A DNA stretch of 64,000 nt, taken from NCBI RefSeq assembly GCF_009617895.1, contig NZ_BLAW01000001.1, positions 3,897,001-3,961,000 of the forward strand, written 5' to 3'. A program made the position numbers and the translations under genes. This stretch comes from Prolixibacter sp. SD074 (GTDB lineage: Bacteria > Bacteroidota > Bacteroidia > Bacteroidales > Prolixibacteraceae). Positions 58,430-64,000 of this stretch are shown here, in pieces. How positions within the stretch are numbered: position 1 is the stretch's first letter; each line of letters starts with the position of its first letter. The notes under the pieces were generated by a model that saw only the letters and a list, made by a program, of their open reading frames with translations, was not told the origin of the DNA and searched no databases.

Positions 58430-58456
58430 TGTTGAACCAAACCAGGGGAAGTAATT

Positions 58457-60427
58457 ATGTCAAGAATATTTCCGGTCTTGATGCTGGCATGTATCGCGAT
58501 GTTGGCCGGTCCTGCATGGGCTAATACACAAGGTTCTGCTTCTGTGAAAAAGGATCAACATCGTGACCAGCTGGAAAATCCGAAGGATACGTTAGCGTGG
58601 AGTGTGAATTATCTGAACCGGATCATGTATTCGGGAAATGAGTGGTACCTTACCGATCGTACATATCAGAAGGCCATTAAAGGTGTATTAAATTATGCCG
58701 AAAATCAGCCCATCGATACATCGGTGGTCGAAATGCAAAAGCTATTATCCGATTATGGCGTAGTTTTTATCTACGATCGGCGGCCTCAGGATATTCGTCA
58801 TCCGGAAAATGTTCCCGGTTATATTACTTCCAATCAAGTCGACGATCAGGTCAAATCGTTGAAGAAACAATGGGCGGATAGCCTAAAAAACAGTATGATT
58901 GAAGTCCCCGAGTCGCTTCTTGAAAATATAGAGAAGGAAGTTCGACTGATTCCGGCAATGGATCCACAGCGATTGCTGAGTGACTCATTGGAACAAATGC
59001 CGGCAGCCTTTCGGCGTTGCCTCAAGCAACATTTTGCCAGCCTTGGTGCTGCCGATTCAATTTCACCGGCGGCCTTTGATTCTATTCGTATCAGCGTCGT
59101 TGAGTCGTGCCGGTTGCGGTATAACGGTTCGGTTTTAACCAGCTACCGCGATTCGGTTATTGCACAATACCGTTCGGGGTATATTCAGCAGTTTATTGAT
59201 TCAGCAGCTCAGGCCTACCGGGAAAAAGTGGAACAAAGTAATTACGACAAGTTATCTTATTACAATGATGGAGCAGTAGCATCGGCGAATGATTCACTTC
59301 GTATGGCGCTTCGGTACCTGACAAAATATGCAGCAGCCGATTCGGTGAAACTAAGTTTTACAAACCTTGCCGGCGAGAAGAAGTCGATGTGGACAGCAAA
59401 CCGGCCTATGCCACCCATTCGGTTTTACCTGAAGAATGTACAGAACGATTCGTTGGGGGTTATCGTGAATAATAGCGGAAAGGGGAAGGTGAACATCATC
59501 ATTGATGATGGAGTGCAAATCCAACGCTTTACAACCACAGACCGGCGGGAAATAAAAATCAAGCGGGAAGAACCTGGAGACAACTTGCTGGCTATGAACA
59601 CTATTACACCGAAGTTGTCGCCCTGGGAAATGGGCGGTGACGGCACGTTGGGCTTCACACAAACAACGTTGAAAAACTGGGCCAAGGGAGGTGAAAGTTC
59701 GCTGGCTGCATTGGGCGTTGCCAAGTACCATGTCAATTATTCAAAGAAGAAGATTAAATGGGAAAATGATCTGGAACTCCGTTACGGGATGAACCGGACC
59801 GATACGAAGGGCTTGCAGAAAAACGACGATAAGATTGAATTCCAATCCCGTCTGGGATATTCAGCATTCAATCGTTGGTATTATTCTGGCGATTTCGATT
59901 TTAAAACACAGATGACGCGGGGATATTCCGATCCCGATCACCAGAAACCTATATCGGCCTTCATGGCTCCGGGATACGTAACGTTCTCAATTGGTCTGGA
60001 TTACAAACCCAACGCCGATTTCTCGTTGTTTATTTCTCCGCTTACGTCCAAAACAACATATATGAATGATACTGCACTGATCGACCCGACAAACTATGGA
60101 CTAAAAGCCGGACAAAAGAAGTTGTGGGAACCGGGTTTCATTGTAAAAACAACTTTCAAGAAGGACATTATTGAGAATATTCACTATGAAACAGCAGGGC
60201 AGATATTTGTCAACTACCGTTACCCGTTTACCAAGTTCAATTTCGATTGGGAGCAAACACTGGTCCTGAAGGTGACCCGTTCCATCAATACCCGGATTAT
60301 GACGCACCTGATTTACGATGATAATACCAAATTCCCGGTATATGATAATGCCGGAAACCAAATCGGCAAAAAGCCCAAATGGCAGTTTCAGGAGCTTTTT
60401 ACTGTCGGGTTTACGTACGAGTTTTAA
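58457..60427 (+). CDS. DUF3078 domain outer-membrane protein
   Basis: 656 aa. Signal peptide FPVLMLACIAMLAGPAWA. Residues about 30-370 are a mostly helical, poorly conserved region with many short DS-rich repeats. The C-terminal about 250 residues (from ITPKLSPWEMGGDGTLGFTQ) are the DUF3078 domain, which reads as a beta-barrel with alternating aromatics and ends FTVGFTYEF with a terminal Phe. Found widely in Bacteroidota; function not known. Monocistronic. Confidence 0.85.
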   Translation: MSRIFPVLMLACIAMLAGPAWANTQGSASVKKDQHRDQLENPKDTLAWSVNYLNRIMYSGNEWYLTDRTYQKAIKGVLNYAENQPIDTSVVEMQKLLSDYGVVFIYDRRPQDIRHPENVPGYITSNQVDDQVKSLKKQWADSLKNSMIEVPESLLENIEKEVRLIPAMDPQRLLSDSLEQMPAAFRRCLKQHFASLGAADSISPAAFDSIRISVVESCRLRYNGSVLTSYRDSVIAQYRSGYIQQFIDSAAQAYREKVEQSNYDKLSYYNDGAVASANDSLRMALRYLTKYAAADSVKLSFTNLAGEKKSMWTANRPMPPIRFYLKNVQNDSLGVIVNNSGKGKVNIIIDDGVQIQRFTTTDRREIKIKREEPGDNLLAMNTITPKLSPWEMGGDGTLGFTQTTLKNWAKGGESSLAALGVAKYHVNYSKKKIKWENDLELRYGMNRTDTKGLQKNDDKIEFQSRLGYSAFNRWYYSGDFDFKTQMTRGYSDPDHQKPISAFMAPGYVTFSIGLDYKPNADFSLFISPLTSKTTYMNDTALIDPTNYGLKAGQKKLWEPGFIVKTTFKKDIIENIHYETAGQIFVNYRYPFTKFNFDWEQTLVLKVTRSINTRIMTHLIYDDNTKFPVYDNAGNQIGKKPKWQFQELFTVGFTYEF

Positions 60428-60521
60428 GCAAACAATTCATGATAGCAGGCCGGGCATTTCGCGAATTTCGGAGCGGTTCGTTTGATTCTGTTGAAGTACT
60501 TTAAGTGTGTCGCCACTATAA

Positions 60522-61381
60522 TTAAATGTAAAGTGAGGTAATCACAAAAACGGCGAAGATAACACTGGCCACACCGTTGGTGGTTCCAAAAGCCAGTCCC
60601 ACTTTACTCAGGTCGTCGTGTTTCACAATGCTTTGCTGATAAGTAAGCAATCCAACGAAAATGGCAGCCCCTGTCCAATACAACCAGTTGGCATGCAAAT
60701 CAATACCGGCCCATACTACCATGATGGCTGCCAGTACATGAATGAATGCTGAGAACCTTAATGCTTTCTTCACGCCAAGTAAAACCGGAACACTGTTCAA
60801 CCCTTTTTCACGGTCGAACACTACATCCTGCGAAGCATAAATGATATCGAAACCGCTGACCCAGAAAAAAACAATAAACGAGAAAAGGATGGGAACCAAT
60901 GCGAATTTTCCGGTTACGGCCAGATAGGCGCCAATGGGGGCCAATGCCAGTCCGGCGCTCAATACAAAATGGCAAAGCGGCGTGACGCGCTTCATGTAAC
61001 TGTACCCCATCACTACGATCAGGGCAATTGGCGACAGGAAAAATACCAGCTGGTTGATAAACCATGTGGTGGCAATAAACAGAATGGCATTGATGGTAAC
61101 AAATACAGCAGCATTGCGAGGCCTAACGATACCGGCAGGAATTTCACGTTTGGCTGTGCGTGGATTTTCCGCATCAATTTCACGATCGAGATACCGGTTG
61201 AAGCCCATGGCGGTGTTCCGGGCAAAAACCATGCAAAGCAAAACAGCGATCAACTCTTCCCAGCGAAAAACAGATGTTGTTTGGGTAATGGCCAGCGTAA
61301 AGCCGATAAGCGCAAAGGCAAGGCAAAAATAGTGTGTTCGAATTTTACGAGGTTGGCGTAATTACGTATTTTCGTTATCAT
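60522..61381 (-). pseudogene. UbiA-like prenyltransferase (MqnP-like), frameshifted near the 5' end
   Basis: Polytopic membrane enzyme attaching a polyprenyl chain to an aromatic acid. Motifs: NRYLDREID (first Asp-rich) and DIIYASQDVVFDREKG (second). From ATG 61381 the product starts MITKIRNYANLVKFEHTIF and then slips frame at 61314-61316: an AAA run that would need to be four A (TTTT on the coding strand) to give LPFALIGFTLAIT and continue into the long frame starting at 61253. The corrected protein has about 286 residues and eight to nine membrane helices. It resembles the futalosine-route enzyme MqnP more than MenA. Either a natural frameshift or a consensus error. Confidence 0.88.
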
Positions 61382-61510
61382 AATATAAACATCGCTTAGT
61401 AATCGATGGACAAAAATAGAAAGTTTGCGCTATATTGAGCCTGATAAATTACTTACACCGGATATTCTCGTTATTTTTGGCCGGTATAAGACCGCTAAAA
61501 GAAGTTCCCG

Positions 61511-61880
61511 ATGAAAGAATTGAAGAAGTATTTTAAGCTGAAAGCCTGCCGATGTATACAATGCATTGGTTAATCCGGTTATGCTTGAGATTTGGACGGG
61601 TGAACCGGCTGTTATGAGTACCGAACCGGGCTCGCGCTTTAGCTTGTGGGATGGAGCCATTTCGGGTGAGAATGTGGAATTTGAGCAGGACATGCGCATC
61701 GTACAGAAATGGCATTTTGGAGAAGATGAGGATTCGGTTGTCACCATTAAACTGCATCCCGATAAGGGGGGAACAAGTATGGAAGTTCACCAGACCAACA
61801 TTCCTGAGGGAGCCTTCGATAATATGAAAAGCGGTTGGGAAGAAGATTATTATGGAAGTCTGGCCGAATTGTTTATGTAA
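61511..61880 (+). pseudogene. SRPBCC/AHSA1-like protein, frameshifted
   Basis: A START-like hydrophobic-ligand or Hsp90-activator-like domain of about 123 residues. ATG 61511 gives MKELKKYFKLKA, then the frame changes at about 61545-61549 to DVYNALVNPVMLEIWTGEPA, which continues to the stop at 61880 (SLWDGAISGENVEFE, then GWEEDYYGSLAELF). Correcting a one- or two-base indel restores a normal AHSA1 protein. Function unknown. Confidence 0.8.
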
Positions 61881-61895
61881 GCCGGTTTCCCGGAA

Positions 61896-62396
61896 TTAGT
61901 TCAGTGGAAGTCGCATCTTGTAGTCATCCATGATGAAGCCGTTGCCAATGTCGGCGACGGTTGGCCCGAGATTGAGGAATCCCATCTTTTCGTAGGCGGC
62001 AATGCTGTTCGAGTTAAACTTATTCACCGTAAGGGAAATACCCTTCAATCCCCTTTCACGGGCATATTGACGGATGAAATCCAGCGCTTGCTTTCCGTAG
62101 CCTTTTCCACGCTGTGAGCGGTGTACGTAGTATTTGCTCAGAAATAACTCCTGTTCCCTGATTTGCATTCCCACATAACCAACGACTTTCGCTTCAGCAA
62201 AAATCAGAAAATAAATATAACTTTCGTTTTCAATTTGATTGGAAATGGCCGGAACCGATTGGTATTTGGCTACCATGTAATCGACTTGTTCCTGCCCGAT
62301 GATGGGGACATAATGTTCGTTCCAGATTTCTTCTGCCAGCCGGGCAACCGTTTCGATTGCACCGGGGCTGGCTACCGGTTTCATGGTGATTTTCAT
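61896..62396 (-). CDS. GNAT-family N-acetyltransferase
   Basis: 166 aa from ATG 62396 (MKITMKPVASPGAIETVARL). The acetyl-CoA-binding motif RSQRGKGYGKQALDF lies near residue 109, followed by VNKFNSNSIAAYEKMGF. The frame is open upstream of this start and runs without a stop into the end of the macro-domain coding sequence, so it might instead be the second half of a macro-GNAT fusion. Acceptor unknown. Confidence 0.85.
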   Translation of the reverse strand: MKITMKPVASPGAIETVARLAEEIWNEHYVPIIGQEQVDYMVAKYQSVPAISNQIENESYIYFLIFAEAKVVGYVGMQIREQELFLSKYYVHRSQRGKGYGKQALDFIRQYARERGLKGISLTVNKFNSNSIAAYEKMGFLNLGPTVADIGNGFIMDDYKMRLPLN

Positions 62397-62435
62397 GGAG
62401 GCCAAAATAGCAAAAAGAGATAAAAGATGGTTGGA

Positions 62436-62943
62436 TTGATTAATGTAAACTTCCTGGTAAAGTGAAAAATTTTCATCGTCGAAACAGCAGAAAATAATTT
62501 CATCAGGTAAAAGAGAATTTTCTACCAAACTGTTTCACTTCGGCCACAGCAATGCGGGCTGCTTCCCCTTTCGGGAAATGATAAACGCCCGTGCTGATGT
62601 TGGGGAACGCGATGGATTTCAATTTGTGCTCAGCTGCAATTTCCAGGCTGCGCCGGTAACATGAGGCGAGTAATTCCCGCTCTTTGTAACTACCTCCCGA
62701 CCAAACCGGACCAACGGTATGAATGACATGCTTAGCCGGTAAGCGATAACCTTTCGTGATTTTTGCATCGCCCGTGGCACATCCGTTTAATGTACGGCAT
62801 TCATCAAGCAGTTCCGGACCGGCAGCCCGGTGAATGGCTCCGTCAACGCCACCGCCACCCAACAATGAATTATTGGCAGCATTCACAATCGCATCAACTT
62901 TCAATTGTGTGATGTCTCCTTTGATAACCCGAATATTTGTCAT
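62436..62943 (-). pseudogene. macro-domain protein (ADP-ribose hydrolase-like), frameshifted
   Basis: It begins [20 protein letters not shown] with the ADP-ribose-binding [22 protein letters not shown] and the loop [20 protein letters not shown]. After AVAEVKQF the frame breaks at 62525-62526 (a CC that may be one base too many). The missing end ([26 protein letters not shown]) is found in the next frame, where the C-terminal strand and helix of a macro domain are complete. Members deacetylate O-acetyl-ADP-ribose or remove ADP-ribose from proteins. Confidence 0.85.
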
Positions 62944-63008
62944 GCGATATTCCCTTTTTTGTTTCTAAACGAAGTTACAAAAATCGGAACAGTCAACCGG
63001 GGGAAATG

Positions 63009-64000
63009 TTATTTAGAAGTCTTGTCTGCTTGTTTTTGCAGCTTACGTACCCGAATAGCGAAGGCGTTCTCTGCATTGGTTACCAGGATTTGATCGATTT
63101 CATCTTTGGTAAAAACCTGTTTTTGTAAAGCAAGATCATTAAGGTATCGAAATGGTAGAATAATCTCTGAAGTCTCCACCATTAGGTTCTCGGGGTGAAT
63201 ACCAGCCAGCATCCTGCGATATCAGTACACGGTCAAGCCGTCTTGCCGCTTTAAAGTATTTGAGCAGATCCAGCATCCGACTGACCATTTTATACTCGGG
63301 AGTTAGATTGTCAAAAGCGACCCAGGTTCCCATGTCGGCAAGCTGTAAGGATTTTATCCATCTTAGGCTCAATCATGGCGTGTGTCCAGATAAAGCAGAC
63401 GGGGCAACGCCGTATTCATTCAAAATTTTTAACTGCGAAAATGCCGGTCCCGCCAAACCGGTGTGCGACATAATGGTCAATCCGGTGGCCAGGTGCGTAA
63501 TACAAGCCGCCTTCACCAATTTAACGTCTACCTTGGTCATGGGCACGTTGACACCAATTTTAATAAATCCGGGTTTGATGCCGGTATTCCCGATACCGTT
63601 TTTCGCCTCGTCAATCCATTGTGCGGCAATTTCTTCGGCACTCAAATCAAAGGCTTCCTGAGGTAAATATTTGTAATTCCCCGCAGCATACCAGCCGGTA
63701 TTGGTGATGAGATTCATGCCGGTTTTTTTCCGATAGCCTCTTTTAATAATTCAGGGTCACCGGCCTAAAAACTGAGGAGTTCCATCGACAAACGTATTTA
63801 CGTTGTATTGTTTTAGCGCCTCAAGGTAGGGAAGGACCCGTTTCACCACTTCTTCACGATTGTACCGATCGGGACTGATACGGTCGGCCCCGATAAAATC
63901 AACCAATATGTGTTCATGCGAAAGCGTAACACCCATTTGAGAAGCAGGGATTTCGCCGGTCACGGTCATTACCTTCGAATCATCATGTTGACAGGAAAAA
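63009..64000 (-). pseudogene. phosphotriesterase-family lipoprotein, multiply frameshifted, 5' end outside window
   Basis: Amidohydrolase-fold metal enzyme of the PTE/PHP-like family. Fragments in order: FSCQHDDSKVMTVTGEIPAS (lipobox-like FSC near the window end), GVTLSHEHILVDF (HxH metal motif), NTFVDGTPQFLGR, then GMNLITNTGWYAAG, SHTGLAGPAFSQL, PSAFIWTHA (after adding one T), LADMGTWVAFDN, LISQDAGWYSPREPNGGDFR (catalytic Asp) and LPFRYLNDLALQKQVFTKDE with LVTNAENAFAI at the end. They lie in several frames, so at least four indels (about 63763, 63404, 63355 and 63180) separate them. All metal-site motifs are otherwise recognisable. Decay or consensus errors at a contig edge. Confidence 0.82.

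Noticed and set aside
63330-63400. Stretch reading MIEPKMDKILTACRHGNLG in one frame of the phosphotriesterase gene
   Set aside because: Partly a frame coincidence: the homologous LADMGTWVAFDN segment overlaps it in another frame, so only the first few residues are likely real.

Overview
The window reads as the chromosome of a Bacteroidota bacterium, probably an anaerobic or facultative, hydrogen-metabolising member of the Marinilabiliales/Prolixibacteraceae type. Grounds: the ribosomal gene order without tuf after fusA, A-rich leaders instead of strong Shine-Dalgarno sites, TAnnTTTG-like promoter boxes, a cysteine-poor L36 and S14, an exported GH2 beta-galactosidase, a DUF3078 outer-membrane protein and the ketoacyl synthase III family. 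Genus and species cannot be fixed from sequence reading alone.

Layout. 1-17.9 kb: one co-directional str-S10-spc-alpha supercluster, from rpsL (cut by the window start) to rplQ, including fusA, secY, map, infA and rpoA; it ends at a hairpin terminator. 18-26.2 kb: eukaryote-like citrate synthase, a long UbiD-family decarboxylase, mnmA, an AmrS-type radical SAM enzyme, hydE and a coiled-coil lipoprotein. 26.3-34.1 kb: ketoacyl synthase III beside the wreck of a Cys/Met-metabolism PLP enzyme, an RluA-type pseudouridine synthase, beta-galactosidase, a Tat/lipoprotein amidase and a cold-shock protein.

34.2-49.7 kb is the most interesting part: a [FeFe]-hydrogenase island, all on the minus strand. 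It starts (at high coordinates) with a regulatory module: DRTGG protein, RsbW-like ATPase, HydS-like H-cluster protein, second DRTGG protein, PHP protein, second HATPase. It continues with a HndB-like ferredoxin protein and a hydB-hydA-hydC set, then a terminator. A second hydC-hydB-hydA set and hydG follow. hydE lies 9 kb away and hydF is not in the window. The two catalytic subunits differ in an important way. The one whose hydB partner is intact has Ser where an H-cluster cysteine ligand normally sits (residue 311). The one with the canonical TSCCP motif has its hydB split by a fresh 1432-bp IS4-like insertion with a 14-bp target duplication.

49.8-64 kb: a dihydroorotate-dehydrogenase-like flavoprotein, a membrane pyrophosphatase, a small beta-barrel protein, LMW phosphatase plus fructosamine kinase, an EamA transporter, TetR and ABC-permease remnants, a 42-bp tandem repeat, a 214-bp MITE-like element, a DUF3078 protein, a UbiA-like prenyltransferase, an SRPBCC protein, a macro-domain gene running into a GNAT gene, and a phosphotriesterase-like lipoprotein cut by the window end. 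This stretch carries at least eight apparent single-base indels, denser toward the window end. They reflect either gene decay or poor consensus near a contig edge.

Together the genes suggest fermentative or syntrophic redox balancing (NAD- and possibly ferredoxin-linked H2 turnover, a pyrophosphate-energised ion pump) with menaquinone possibly made by the futalosine route (UbiD/MqnL-like plus UbiA/MqnP-like).
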